Source of the DNA: Dyella sp. GSA-30
GTDB lineage: Bacteria; Pseudomonadota; Gammaproteobacteria; Xanthomonadales; Rhodanobacteraceae
Direction: 5' to 3'
DNA length: 64,000 nt
NCBI RefSeq assembly: GCF_027924605.1
Contig: NZ_AP027042.1
Location: 907,524 to 971,523, forward strand
Shown here: piece by piece, positions 23,922-32,860 of the stretch
How positions within the stretch are numbered: the stretch's first letter is position 1
Layout of the letters: the number at the start of each line of letters is the position of its first letter
Notes under the pieces: generated by a model
What the model was told of the DNA's origin: nothing
Seen by the model: the letters and a program-made list of their open reading frames with translations, nothing else
Databases searched by the model: none
Program-made: the position numbers and the translations under genes

Positions 23922-26015
23922 ATGCCTCGATCCGCTCGCTTGCTACCGGCGCTGCTGGCCTTTTGTGTCACCAGCGCATTTGCCACGCCCGATGTTCCGG
24001 CTGCTGCCAACAACGGCACCGACCCACGCATCAACGACTTGCTGGTTGAGCTTGCCAAGTCGCAGCGCATCGACGAAAGCGAGCTTTCTCCCGATGGCCG
24101 CCTGCTGGCCTGGGTTCGCCACAAGGACAAGCACGCCCAGATCGAACTGGCGACGGCGAACGGTAGCGGCGTGCAGCAGATCGGGGTGGGCAACGCGGCG
24201 GACTGCAACGGCAGCGCCATTGCCTGGTCGCCGGATGCGCGCCAGTTGGCCTTCATCGCCGACTGCGTCAACAAGTCAACTGACGGCAAGCCCGCCAGCG
24301 GCAATGGTCCGAGCAAGCACGACAAAGGCGTCTATGTTGTCGATGCAAACAAAGCCGGCGAGAAGCCACGCCGGCTCGGCACGCTCAACGGTTACGCGCA
24401 CGCTCTGACCTGGTCGCCGGACGGCAAGAAACTTTCGTTCCTCTACGTTGAAGGCTCGGACCGTCGCGCGAGCGCCACGGCGGCAGCGGATCCCTCGGTC
24501 GGCGAGATCGGCGTCGACAATATCGTCGAACAGCGCATCGCGACGCTGCCGGCCGACGGCGGCACGATAGAGCAAGTCACGCCCGTGTCGCTGCACGTCT
24601 ATGAATACGCCTGGTCGCCCGACAGCAAACGCTTTACCTACACCGCTGCACCGCCGCCCGGCGACAACAACTGGTGGATCTCCAAGCTGTATGTGCAGAA
24701 CGCGATCCCGGGTACCGCAAACACGGTCGTCGTCGACCCGGCCACCGTCAGCGGCCCGTTGCACGGCTTGCAGATGGCCGTGCCGCGCTTCTCGCCCGAT
24801 GGCAACCGCATCGCTTTTATCGGTGGCCTGATGAGCGATCAGGGTGCGACCGGCGGCGATATCTACAGCGCCGCCGTAAGTGCCAACGCCACGCCGACCA
24901 ATCTCACGACCGGCACGCACGTCACACCGGTATGGTTCAGCTGGTCCGGCGCGAATCAGTTGGTAGTGTCGCAGGTCAGCAACGGTCAGAGCGAGGTCGC
25001 CGAGTATGCGGTGGCAGGCAGCGCGGCCAAACCGACGCGCACGTTTTTCACCGTGCCCTCCAGTATCGGCAGCGGTGATCTGTCGATGTCGCTCTCGCTA
25101 AGCCGCGACAGCAAGCAGGTCGCCTTCGTGCAAAGCGATTACGCGCATCCGGCCGAAGTACACGCCGGCGCACTCGATACGCAGGCGCCGCCGGCCGTGA
25201 CATCGATCAACGCCGCGCTCAAGCCGTCGTGGGGCAAGGCCGAATCGGTGGAATGGGATAACGAGGGTTTCCACGTACAGGGTTGGCTGCTGTATCCGGC
25301 CAACTATGACCCGTCCAAGTCGTATCCGATGATCGTCACCGTGCACGGTGGCCCGTCGAGTGCGGTGATCCCGCGTTGGCCGGGGGTTGGCTTTGGCGGC
25401 GCGCCGCTCTCCGCGCTGGGCTACTTTGTCTTCATGCCCAACCCGCGCGGCAGCTATGGCCAGGGCCAGGCCTTCACGCAGGCCAATCGCAAGGATTTCG
25501 GCTATGGCGACCTGCGCGACATCCTTGCCGGCGTCGATGCGATCGAAAAGAAGTTGCCGGTTGACGACAAGCGCCTGGGCCTGACCGGTTGGAGCTACGG
25601 CGGCTTCATGACGATGTTCTCGGTAACCCAGACGCAGCGCTTCCACGCTGCTGTGGCCGGCGCGGGCATCTCCAACTGGCAGAGCTACTACGGTCAGAAT
25701 CTGATCGATCAGTGGATGACGCCGTTCTTCGGTGCCTCCGTCTATGACGATCCGAAGGTGTACGCAAAGAGCTCGGCGATCAATTTCATCAAGCAGGCGA
25801 AAACCCCGACCCTTATCGTGGTCGGCGAGCGTGATGCCGAATGCCCCGCACCGCAGTCGTTCGAGTTCTGGCATGCGCTGCGTGCGCAGAATGTGCCAAC
25901 GTCGCTGGTGGTGTACCCGGGCGAGGGCCACGGTTTCGTCAACCCGGCCAACCAGCGCGACGTGTTGCAACGTGCGCTGAGCTGGTTTGGCAAGTATCTA
26001 CCGCCGACCAACTAA
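23922..26015 (+). CDS. S9 family prolyl oligopeptidase-like dipeptidyl/acyl aminopeptidase
   Basis: 697 residues with a signal peptide ending SAFATPDV. The N-terminal ~400 residues are a beta-propeller with TolB-like repeats (LSPDGRLLAWVRH, WSPDARQLAFIAD, WSPDGKKLSFLY, FSPDGNRIAFIGG). The C-terminal alpha/beta hydrolase domain has PMIVTVHGGPSS (~470), the nucleophile in GLTGWSYGGFMTMF (Ser558), the acid in IVVGERDAECP and His in YPGEGHGF. All catalytic residues intact, so it is likely an active periplasmic peptidase cleaving short peptides. A clear terminator follows. Confidence 0.95.
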   Translation: MPRSARLLPALLAFCVTSAFATPDVPAAANNGTDPRINDLLVELAKSQRIDESELSPDGRLLAWVRHKDKHAQIELATANGSGVQQIGVGNAADCNGSAIAWSPDARQLAFIADCVNKSTDGKPASGNGPSKHDKGVYVVDANKAGEKPRRLGTLNGYAHALTWSPDGKKLSFLYVEGSDRRASATAAADPSVGEIGVDNIVEQRIATLPADGGTIEQVTPVSLHVYEYAWSPDSKRFTYTAAPPPGDNNWWISKLYVQNAIPGTANTVVVDPATVSGPLHGLQMAVPRFSPDGNRIAFIGGLMSDQGATGGDIYSAAVSANATPTNLTTGTHVTPVWFSWSGANQLVVSQVSNGQSEVAEYAVAGSAAKPTRTFFTVPSSIGSGDLSMSLSLSRDSKQVAFVQSDYAHPAEVHAGALDTQAPPAVTSINAALKPSWGKAESVEWDNEGFHVQGWLLYPANYDPSKSYPMIVTVHGGPSSAVIPRWPGVGFGGAPLSALGYFVFMPNPRGSYGQGQAFTQANRKDFGYGDLRDILAGVDAIEKKLPVDDKRLGLTGWSYGGFMTMFSVTQTQRFHAAVAGAGISNWQSYYGQNLIDQWMTPFFGASVYDDPKVYAKSSAINFIKQAKTPTLIVVGERDAECPAPQSFEFWHALRAQNVPTSLVVYPGEGHGFVNPANQRDVLQRALSWFGKYLPPTN

Positions 26016-26035
26016 CGCTCCCGTGACTCCAAGCG

Positions 26036-26065
26036 AAGGCCGCTGATTCGTCAGCGGCCTTTTTT
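26036..26065 (+). terminator. rho-independent terminator after S9 peptidase
   Basis: Stem AAGGCCGCTGA / TCAGCGGCCTT with a TTCG tetraloop, directly followed by TTTTT. Textbook intrinsic terminator. Confidence 0.95.
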
Positions 26066-26473
26066 GTTGCATTTGCTACAGAAAATTTTGCGTTTCACGC
26101 AAGAGGTTACGTATACGCGCCTTGTTACAAACCGTTACATATAGCCGTCCATCATTTGGACGTCCAAATTCACGTGCGTGTTCACCGTTTCAGTTTGTTT
26201 CATCAAAACGCAGCGTTCAAATGCCGCCAAAGCACTAGACGATCTCGTTGATGCATGAGCATGATCGCCTGCCTTTGGCTGCAGGCCGAAGTACAACGGA
26301 TATCCAATGCGACTTCCATAAAGCTGTCCGATGAGATGGCTGGAAGCATGCGCCCTGCAACAAGAGGCATCGCGAAACCACTGGAGTCGAAAAGAGACAC
26401 AAACGTTGTTGTACGACGCAACATCACAGGGGGACTCGTTATTTCCTTTTGGCATTATCTTTGGGAGAGAGTC
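26066..26473. promoter_or_regulatory. AT-rich 400-base leader upstream of S53 peptidase
   Basis: No supported gene; an in-frame upstream extension of the peptidase lacks a ribosome site and family similarity. It is more AT-rich than its surroundings. It holds GTTAC three times (26106, 26124, 26134) and a perfect 16-base palindrome ATTTGGACGTCCAAAT at 26154-26169. A promoter with regulator sites for the peptidase is likely; the distance from the palindrome to the start (~305 bases) also allows a long 5' leader. Confidence 0.55.
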
Positions 26474-28780
26474 ATGAAAAACGAGCTTGTGATCGGTGCA
26501 TCGATTGCCGCTGCTTTAGCCGTACTGCCGAGTCTTGGCCTGGCCACTGACACGGCGACAGCCGCACTTGCGGGTATCAACACTAACGAAGCGCCGCGTG
26601 TCACCGCGACCATCGACAATCGCGCGTTGACGGCGGTAGCCAACACCCATCTTGGGCTGGTGGCAAAAACGAAGCCCACGGAGACCGTGGCCGATTCGCT
26701 GCCAATGAACCATATGCAACTAGTGCTCAAGCGCAGCGGGCTGCGTGCCAACGCATTGAGCAAATTGATTGCCGACCAGCACGATCCCTCGTCCGCGAAA
26801 TTTCATCAATGGCTGACGCCGGCACAGTTCGGCCAGACCTTTGGCGTCAGCGATGCCGATATCGCTGCCGTATCGTCCTGGCTCAAATCGCAGGGCTTTA
26901 CCGTCAACGGTGTCTACCCGAACAAGATGCAGATCGACTTCAGCGGCACGGCCGCCACGGTCAAGCAGGCCTTTCATACCCAAGAGAACCGCTACACCAT
27001 CAACAATGCGGTGCACATCGCGAATGCCGGCGATATCAGCATCCCAACGGCATTGAATGACGTCATTGTCGGTGTCGCTGGCCTCAATGATATCCATCCC
27101 GATCCGCAGCACACGGCACCACAGGTGGCTCAGTTCAATCCGTCGACGCGGATGTTCGCGGTGCCGCAGCAGCCGGGCAAGACCAATTTCGCCAAGTCCT
27201 CACTCGCGAAGCTGGGCCCGGATGCCGTACCGTTCACTACCGGCGAACGTGGTTTCGCGCCCTACGATCTGGCCAAGATCTACGGTGTCGACAAACTGCA
27301 GAGCAGCGGCATTACCGGCAAGGGCATCACCATTGCGGTGGTCGATGTAGAGTCGATGGTGCCCGGCGATTGGACCAACTTCGTCAGCCAGTTCAATCTG
27401 GGCAGCTTCGGCGGAACGTTCTCACAGGTGCAGCCGCAAGCCGATGGCCTTACCAACTGCGTGGATCCGAATATCGCCAGTCCCAACTCCGACTTTACCG
27501 AAACGGTACTGGATGCGGAGTGGGCAACCGCGATGGCGCCGGGCGCAAACATCGTGGTGGCTACCTGCGATAGTGGCAACAGCAACAACTTCTTCGGTGG
27601 TGTGTTCACCGCGGCGACCAACCTGATCAACGGCACGAGCCGTCCGAACATCATCAGTGCCAGCTACGGCTTTGGCGAAGGTTCGACCGATGCGGCCAGC
27701 AAGAGCGCGATCGATCTGATGTGGGCGCAGGCCGATGCCGAAGGCATATCGGTGTTCGTCTCCAGCGGCGATTCCGGCGCCAACCCGAGCTTCAACGGTG
27801 GCGTGATCAACGGTGCGGGCATCGATGCCAACTCGCTCGGCACGTCGCCGAATGTCACGACGGTGGGCGGCACCGACACCGCCGACGTACTCGATGGCAC
27901 GACCAAGAAATACTTCAGCTCGACGATCAATGATGTTTACGGATCGGCGCTTTCATATGTGCCGGAAATTCCGTGGAACCAGTCCTGCGGCAATGACGTG
28001 GCGGCCAAGTCGCTCGGCTTCGCCGACTCGATTGCCTTCTGTAAGGAGGCGGTCGTGTTCGATCCGCTCAGCCTCTACACCACCTCCGAAGGCGGCAGTG
28101 GCGGCCCATCCTCGGTGGACGCAAAGCCGGTGTGGCAGCGTCTGGTCAAGGGAACGGCAAAGGACCAATCGCGCGACGTGCCGGACGTGGCCTTGTTTGC
28201 CGGTTCGTACGGACAACACTCGGCCGTGATCCTGTGCACGGCGGCCGATCCGTGCGCACCCAACTTCACCACCCCCACCGTGCTCGAAGGCGGCACTTCG
28301 TTATCGGCACCGATGTTTGCCGGTATCCAGGCCTTGATGGACCAGGGCTTGTCCGAAGCGGGCCTGCCTGCCAATCAGGGCAATGCAGCACCGACCTTGT
28401 ACGCACTCGCGGCCAAGGAATACGGCGGCCCGACCGGCACGGCGCCGGCCACGCTGGACGGTTGCAGTTCCGATAACGGCACCAAGGGTACGGCCAAGTG
28501 CGTCTTCCACAATGTGGTGCGCGGCGGTATCTCCACCCAGTGCTATCAGTTGAATGGCGCGGCCACCCCGACGCCGGATTGCTACTTCTACATCACCAAT
28601 CCGGAGTTCCTGCTCGGTCCGGGCCAGCTCGGCCTGATGTCGACCGATCCGAGCAAGAAGTACAGCGCCAAGACCGAAGCCTTCGCCGCGCAGCCGGGTT
28701 GGAGCTTTGCCACCGGATTGGGTTCGGTGGACGCCAACAACCTGCTCAGCGCGTGGAAGTCGTTTGTTGGTGTGAAGTAA
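26474..28780 (+). CDS. S53 family peptidase (sedolisin/kumamolisin-like), secreted
   Basis: 768 residues from ATG 26474 (GGGAGAGA site). Signal peptide ends near GLAT. A pro-kumamolisin activation domain follows (MNHMQLVLKRSGLRANALSK, HQWLTPAQFGQTFG, ~75-200). The catalytic domain starts around 255 (FAPYDLAKIYGV). The Glu-Asp pair is in FTETVLDAEW (Glu343, Asp347); the oxyanion Asp region is FVSSGDSGA, and the serine lies in GGTSLSAPMFAGIQALMDQ (Ser610). C-terminal Asp residues near GLGSVDANNLL fit the calcium site. An acid-active extracellular endopeptidase is expected. Cysteine-containing insert near 665-715 is unexplained. Confidence 0.95.
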   Translation: MKNELVIGASIAAALAVLPSLGLATDTATAALAGINTNEAPRVTATIDNRALTAVANTHLGLVAKTKPTETVADSLPMNHMQLVLKRSGLRANALSKLIADQHDPSSAKFHQWLTPAQFGQTFGVSDADIAAVSSWLKSQGFTVNGVYPNKMQIDFSGTAATVKQAFHTQENRYTINNAVHIANAGDISIPTALNDVIVGVAGLNDIHPDPQHTAPQVAQFNPSTRMFAVPQQPGKTNFAKSSLAKLGPDAVPFTTGERGFAPYDLAKIYGVDKLQSSGITGKGITIAVVDVESMVPGDWTNFVSQFNLGSFGGTFSQVQPQADGLTNCVDPNIASPNSDFTETVLDAEWATAMAPGANIVVATCDSGNSNNFFGGVFTAATNLINGTSRPNIISASYGFGEGSTDAASKSAIDLMWAQADAEGISVFVSSGDSGANPSFNGGVINGAGIDANSLGTSPNVTTVGGTDTADVLDGTTKKYFSSTINDVYGSALSYVPEIPWNQSCGNDVAAKSLGFADSIAFCKEAVVFDPLSLYTTSEGGSGGPSSVDAKPVWQRLVKGTAKDQSRDVPDVALFAGSYGQHSAVILCTAADPCAPNFTTPTVLEGGTSLSAPMFAGIQALMDQGLSEAGLPANQGNAAPTLYALAAKEYGGPTGTAPATLDGCSSDNGTKGTAKCVFHNVVRGGISTQCYQLNGAATPTPDCYFYITNPEFLLGPGQLGLMSTDPSKKYSAKTEAFAAQPGWSFATGLGSVDANNLLSAWKSFVGVK

Positions 28781-28798
28781 ACGCCGTTGTGTCTCAGT

Positions 28799-28822
28799 CC
28801 TCGGCGGCGAAAGCCGCCGAGG
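28799..28822 (+). terminator. hairpin after S53 peptidase
   Basis: Perfect 10-bp stem CCTCGGCGGC / GCCGCCGAGG with a GAAA loop, 19 bases after the stop. Only a short ATTTC follows, so the U-tract is weak; still the likely end of the transcript. Confidence 0.65.
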
Positions 28823-28869
28823 ATTTCACGCCAATAAACCGAAGGCAGCAAAATAGCTTCAGTATTCAT

Positions 28870-28896
28870 CGTCATCCCGGCCAGCGGGGGATGACG
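28870..28896. repeat. REP-like hairpin CGTCATCCC...GGGATGACG
   Basis: 9-bp arms CGTCATCCC (28870-28878) and GGGATGACG (28888-28896) around a GGCCAGCGG loop, in the gap before the thioesterase gene. This word pair is a widespread intergenic palindrome in proteobacteria. Only this copy was noticed in the window. Confidence 0.6.
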
Positions 28897-28965
28897 GGTA
28901 GGAGATGCATGGTCGAGTTCCCGTAGAATCGAAGCCCTCATTCGACGTAATGAAAGGATCGAGTC

Positions 28966-29382
28966 GTGGAGGATCTACAGGCATTCGCCCAACAGGTTTT
29001 CGACGCCCAGCCGTTCAGCCGCTTTCTCGGCGCACAACTGACGCAGGCTGGACCCGGCACGGCAGAAATAAGTCTCCCGATCGTCGATCATCTCAAGCAG
29101 CAACACGGTTTCGTTCACGGCGGCGTCCTGAGCTATCTGGCGGATAACGCAATCACCTTCGCCGGTGGCCTGGCCTTTGGCGGCAACGCGCTGACCTCCG
29201 AGTTCAAGATCAACTATCTGAAGCCGGCCCTTGGCTCGGTGCTTGTCGCGCGTGCCCATGCCAAGGCCGTGGGCAAACGCCAGGCCGTATGCCAGTGCGA
29301 CATATTCGCAGTTCGCGACGGTGAGGAGATCCTGTGCGCGATCGCGCAGGGCACCGTGGTGCCGGCGACAGTAAACCCTTAA
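28966..29382 (+). CDS. PaaI family thioesterase (hotdog fold)
   Basis: 138 residues with a GTG start (AAGGA seven bases upstream). The hotdog signature is HGFVHGGVLSYLADNAITFAGGLA (~45-68), followed by SEFKINYLKPALGSVLVARA. The HGG..S.LAD motif carries the catalytic Asp-type residue. It should hydrolyse an acyl-CoA; acyl group unknown. It is followed by an alpha/beta hydrolase gene 40 bases on, which may be co-transcribed. Confidence 0.93.
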   Translation: MEDLQAFAQQVFDAQPFSRFLGAQLTQAGPGTAEISLPIVDHLKQQHGFVHGGVLSYLADNAITFAGGLAFGGNALTSEFKINYLKPALGSVLVARAHAKAVGKRQAVCQCDIFAVRDGEEILCAIAQGTVVPATVNP

Positions 29383-29422
29383 TCTTAAATACTTTCGTTT
29401 TGGCACAAGCCTGCCCATCCCC

Positions 29423-30331
29423 ATGGCATCTGTCGCACCCGAATCTGCAGAAGCGATAACCATTCGTTGCGACGACGGCGTCGTGCTTGGTGGCCACTGG
29501 TGGCCGACCGCGACCGCAGTGCCTCTCGGACTGGTCGTCATCAATCCGGCGACTGGCGTGCTGGCTCGTTACTACCATTACTACGCGCGCTTTCTGACCG
29601 CGTCGGGTTTCGATGTCCTGACCTACGATTACCGCGGTATTGGCCTGTCGCGTCCCGAGCGACTGCGGGGCAGCGGTTATCGCTGGCGTGATTGGGGGCA
29701 ACTCGACTTCGATGCGGCGATTCGCTTCGCCAATCAGCGGCGCAGGCAAGGGGCCTTGCTGGTTGTTGGTCACAGTGTCGGCGGTTTTCTTCCGGGCCTG
29801 GCGAAAAATGGCCACCTGGTCGAACGCATGCTGACCGTGGGTGCGCAGTATGCGTACTGGCCTGACTACGCAGCGAAGCAGCGAGCCAGGCTGTTCTTCA
29901 AATGGCACGTGGTCATGCCTGCGGTTACGGCATTGCTTGGTTATTTTCCGGGCCGCAAGTTCGGCTGGCTGGAAGATCTGCCCGCCGGCGTCGCCAACGA
30001 ATGGAGCTTCAAAGGCGCGCGTACCGAACGCAGTTACCCCAAGGCCAGCCGGGCCGAGGTACTGGAACGCTTCGCTGCATTTCAGGCGCCCATTCTCGCC
30101 GTGGTCGTCAGCGACGATGAACTGGGCACCGTTTCGGCTGTGCGTCGCTCCCTGGGTTACTACGGAGCGGCAGCAAAGACCGAAGTGATGCTGTCGCCCC
30201 ATGACCTGGGTCAGAAGAGCGTGGGTCACTTCGACCTGTTCCATGCACGGCACACGCAGGGCTTCTGGGCGGACACGCTGCATTGGCTGCGTGACGGGAT
30301 CAATCCCTGGCCAGGCAAGCCATACGGCTAG
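29423..30331 (+). CDS. alpha/beta fold hydrolase
   Basis: 302 residues, no signal peptide. VVINPATGVLARYYHYYARFL near residue 38 forms the oxyanion region, FDVLTYDYRGIGLSRP (~62) strand 4, and VVGHSVGGFLPGL holds the nucleophile (Ser ~115). The C-terminal GQKSVGHFDLF offers the His. It resembles COG4757-type predicted hydrolases. Substrate unknown. Lies just downstream of the thioesterase gene. Confidence 0.9.
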   Translation: MASVAPESAEAITIRCDDGVVLGGHWWPTATAVPLGLVVINPATGVLARYYHYYARFLTASGFDVLTYDYRGIGLSRPERLRGSGYRWRDWGQLDFDAAIRFANQRRRQGALLVVGHSVGGFLPGLAKNGHLVERMLTVGAQYAYWPDYAAKQRARLFFKWHVVMPAVTALLGYFPGRKFGWLEDLPAGVANEWSFKGARTERSYPKASRAEVLERFAAFQAPILAVVVSDDELGTVSAVRRSLGYYGAAAKTEVMLSPHDLGQKSVGHFDLFHARHTQGFWADTLHWLRDGINPWPGKPYG

Positions 30332-30339
30332 CCCGCGGC

Positions 30340-30358
30340 GCGCTTACGCCATAAGCGC
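30340..30358. terminator. possible hairpin between hydrolase and membrane protein genes
   Basis: GCGCTTA / TAAGCGC arms around a CGCCA loop in the 48-base gap. No U-tract, so termination is uncertain. Confidence 0.35.
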
Positions 30359-30379
30359 TAAGCACAGGCTTTCCGGAAA

Positions 30380-31183
30380 GTGGCAAACTCGCCCGAGCCG
30401 GACTGGCTCCGAGGGGTTATGGCCGCGATTGCGATCAGCTTGGGCGTCTTTGTGCTGGCCTGGGTCGGCCTGTGGCTGGGCGCGTGGTTGGCGCCACGGT
30501 TGCCGCGGGATCACCTGTCCAACGACGCGCGCAACTCGGCGCAGATCGGTATCGGCATGATGTCGACGCTAGCAGCACTGGTACTCGGTTTCATGATTAC
30601 CTCGGCGCGATCCTCGTTCGATCGCGCAACCGATGATGTCGTCGCCGTATCGACGTCGATCGTGATGGTGGATCGTGCACTCTCGGGCTATGGCGAAGAG
30701 GCGCGTCCGGCACGCGATCAGCTGCGCGCCTTTCTGGATCGGGCGACAGGTCGTGTCGCGGGCGACGGCAATGTCAAAGAGGTCATCTTTCGTGTTCCGC
30801 TGACCAACCTCAGCTTGCTGACACAATTGCAGCAGTCGATCCTGGCGCTCAAGCCAGCCAATGACGCGCAACGCTGGTTTCAGGCACGCGCGTTGACGTT
30901 GAGCAGTGAACTGAGCCGTGAGCGTGTCGTTACCTCCGAACAGAGCGTGCAATCGGTACCCGTACTGTTGCTGGTGGTCGTCGCAGCCTGGGTCTTTCTG
31001 ATCTTTGTCGGCCTCGGCGCGTTCACCGTACACAACCGTTCGGTGCGCGTCGTGCTCGTCTGTTCCGCATTGGCTTTTGCCGGCTCAGTGTTTTTGATAC
31101 TGGAATTCGAAACGCCGTACTCGGGCATCATTCGGGTATCTGGCCAGCCTTTGTTAAATGCCGCCGAGGAGCTGGCGAGATAA
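30380..31183 (+). CDS. DUF4239-like (bestrophin-like) membrane protein
   Basis: 267 residues. Hydrophobic helices near 15-38, 58-75 (IGIGMMSTLAALVLGFMITSA), ~195-215 (VPVLLLVVVAAWVFLIFVGLGAF) and 223-240. The layout of two helices, a ~120-residue charged helical middle and two helices, with the FMITSARSSFDRATDDVVAVSTSI segment and a C-terminal EFETPYSGIIRVS, matches the DUF4239 family, distantly bestrophin-like. Function unknown; ion channel role is speculative. Its end overlaps the region upstream of the PLP enzyme. Confidence 0.75.
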   Translation: MANSPEPDWLRGVMAAIAISLGVFVLAWVGLWLGAWLAPRLPRDHLSNDARNSAQIGIGMMSTLAALVLGFMITSARSSFDRATDDVVAVSTSIVMVDRALSGYGEEARPARDQLRAFLDRATGRVAGDGNVKEVIFRVPLTNLSLLTQLQQSILALKPANDAQRWFQARALTLSSELSRERVVTSEQSVQSVPVLLLVVVAAWVFLIFVGLGAFTVHNRSVRVVLVCSALAFAGSVFLILEFETPYSGIIRVSGQPLLNAAEELAR

Positions 31184-31232
31184 CGCGCCGTCCTGCAAGA
31201 TAGCAGCGATAGCTTTGAGCAAAGGTTCGCTC

Positions 31233-32420
31233 GTGTCTGCCGATATCGCCCCGCTTATTTCCCCCGCGCAATTCGAGTTTTCCGCCGGTGGCCTATGGTT
31301 GTCGCACTGCAAGGATGGCCCGATGCCGCGCGTCGCGGCCAATGCGTTGATGGCCTTGCTGCAGACCGAGTTGCGGCCATGGGAGCTGCGCTGGCAGAGC
31401 GATTTCCTCGATGTGCAACAGAAGCTGCGCAACGCCGGCGCAGCCTTGCTTGGCGTGGCGGCCAAGGATGTGAGCCTGGTGACCTGCACTTCGACCGGAC
31501 TGGAAGCCATTGCCTATGGCTTTCCCTGGAAGGCCGGTGACGAGGTCGTCATACCGGCGGGTGAGTTTCCGAGTAACCGCCTGCCCTGGCTGGCACTGAA
31601 CCAACGCGGCGTGCGGTGCACCGAAGTCGACCTGTGGCCGAATCATCGCGTGCCCGATGCCACTATTGAGCCGGAGCATCTCCTGCTCGATGCGATCACG
31701 CCGAACACGCGTATCGTGGCGGTGTCATGGGTGCGCTTTCAGGACGGTATCCGCCTGGACCTGGCCAAACTCGGCCACGGTTGCCGCGCGCGCGGCGTGC
31801 ACCTGGTGGTCGACGGCATTCAGGGGGCCGGTACGATGGTGCCCGATCTCAAGCACGCCAGCGCTTTTGCTACCGGTGGGCACAAGGGGCTGTTGGGCGG
31901 GCAGGGGCAGGGCCTGCTGTGGACCGATGCGAACTTTCGTCGGCAGCTTCTGCCGCTGGGCACCTGGCTATCGGCACCCGCCAGCTTTTCCCAGGGCGGC
32001 GTCCAGGCGACCCACGAAAACCTCTGGGCCGACGACGGGCGCTATCTCGAAGCGGGCAGCCCGACCATTCTCGGTTGCGGCGCGCTGGCGGCGTCGATCG
32101 ATTTATTACTGGTCGCCGGCGGCGCGGCCGCCATTCGCGATCATGTCATCAAGCTGCAACTGCGCCTGCTCGACCGGCTCTTGCGATATCCCGCCTGGAG
32201 CAACGAAGCGACGCGCCTGAAGCGCCTGGTCGAGGCCCATCGTGTCGGCTCCGTACTTTCGTTTGCGCTGGAACAATCCACGATCGACGCCCTGCTGCAG
32301 CGTGGCGAAGCGCAAGGCATCAGCGCGAGCACGCGCGATGGTTATCTGCGCATCGCGTTGCACGGCTGGCACGCGTCGGGCGACATCGATCGGTGCGTCG
32401 ATTGGCTCACTTCGGGCTGA
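31233..32420 (+). CDS. class V aminotransferase-fold PLP enzyme
   Basis: 395 residues from GTG 31233 (AAAGG eight bases upstream); an ATG at 31158 would overlap the previous gene and adds a non-homologous leader. Fold type I motifs: TCTSTGLEAIAYGFPW (~84), GDEVVIPAGEFPSNRLPW, VSWVRFQDGIRLDL, VVDGIQGAGTMVPDL with the PLP-ring Asp, and FATGGHKGLLGGQGQGLLW with Schiff-base Lys218. C-terminal domain ends RIALHGWHASGDIDRCVDWL. This is the cysteine desulfurase/selenocysteine lyase/isopenicillin epimerase-like branch; substrate cannot be read from sequence. Confidence 0.88.
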   Translation: MSADIAPLISPAQFEFSAGGLWLSHCKDGPMPRVAANALMALLQTELRPWELRWQSDFLDVQQKLRNAGAALLGVAAKDVSLVTCTSTGLEAIAYGFPWKAGDEVVIPAGEFPSNRLPWLALNQRGVRCTEVDLWPNHRVPDATIEPEHLLLDAITPNTRIVAVSWVRFQDGIRLDLAKLGHGCRARGVHLVVDGIQGAGTMVPDLKHASAFATGGHKGLLGGQGQGLLWTDANFRRQLLPLGTWLSAPASFSQGGVQATHENLWADDGRYLEAGSPTILGCGALAASIDLLLVAGGAAAIRDHVIKLQLRLLDRLLRYPAWSNEATRLKRLVEAHRVGSVLSFALEQSTIDALLQRGEAQGISASTRDGYLRIALHGWHASGDIDRCVDWLTSG

Positions 32421-32515
32421 ACGAGCCTTCGGCCATGCTGGCCGTCTGACGCCTCGCGGTATATCGCGGTAGGCTTGCAGCTACCCATCCTGTGACCGAG
32501 CGGATCGAAGAACCC

Positions 32516-32860
32516 ATGGTTAACCATCAAGTAGCTTTTCCTGATGATGAAAACGGCGACGTGTTGCGCCAGATGACCGAGCAGGGCGACAACCTGGAGA
32601 CACCGCGCGAAATCGACTTCTCGGTCATCTTTCCCACCGAAGACGCTGCACTGAAGTTTGCGGTCCTGCTCTTGCGCAACGGCCAGAAAGTGTCGTTCTC
32701 CGAATACGAAGAACACGACGAACTGCCGTGGCAGGTCCAGGCCCATCCTTTCATGGTCCCCACCCACGAAAATATTTCCGGTTACGAGGCGTTGCTGGCG
32801 GAAGAGGCCGAAGCGTTTGCCGGGCAGAACGATGGCTGGGGATGTGAAATTCAGCAATGA
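32516..32860 (+). CDS. RraB-like ribonuclease E inhibitor family protein
   Basis: 114 residues from ATG 32516; a GTG at 32492 would add eight residues. RraB fold signature (PF06877): FPDDENGDVLRQMTEQGDNLETPREIDFSVIFPTEDAALKFA, then KVSFSEYEEHDELPWQVQAHPFMVPTHENISGYEALLAEEAE. The many acidic residues are typical. E. coli RraB binds the degradosome scaffold of RNase E; the same role is inferred. Overlaps the convergent hydroxylase-WD40 gene by ten bases. Confidence 0.9.
   Translation: MVNHQVAFPDDENGDVLRQMTEQGDNLETPREIDFSVIFPTEDAALKFAVLLLRNGQKVSFSEYEEHDELPWQVQAHPFMVPTHENISGYEALLAEEAEAFAGQNDGWGCEIQQ

Noticed and set aside
26255-26473. N-terminal extension of the S53 peptidase
   Set aside because: It would bury the signal peptide inside the protein; ATG 26474 has a good ribosome site and a signal peptide directly after it.
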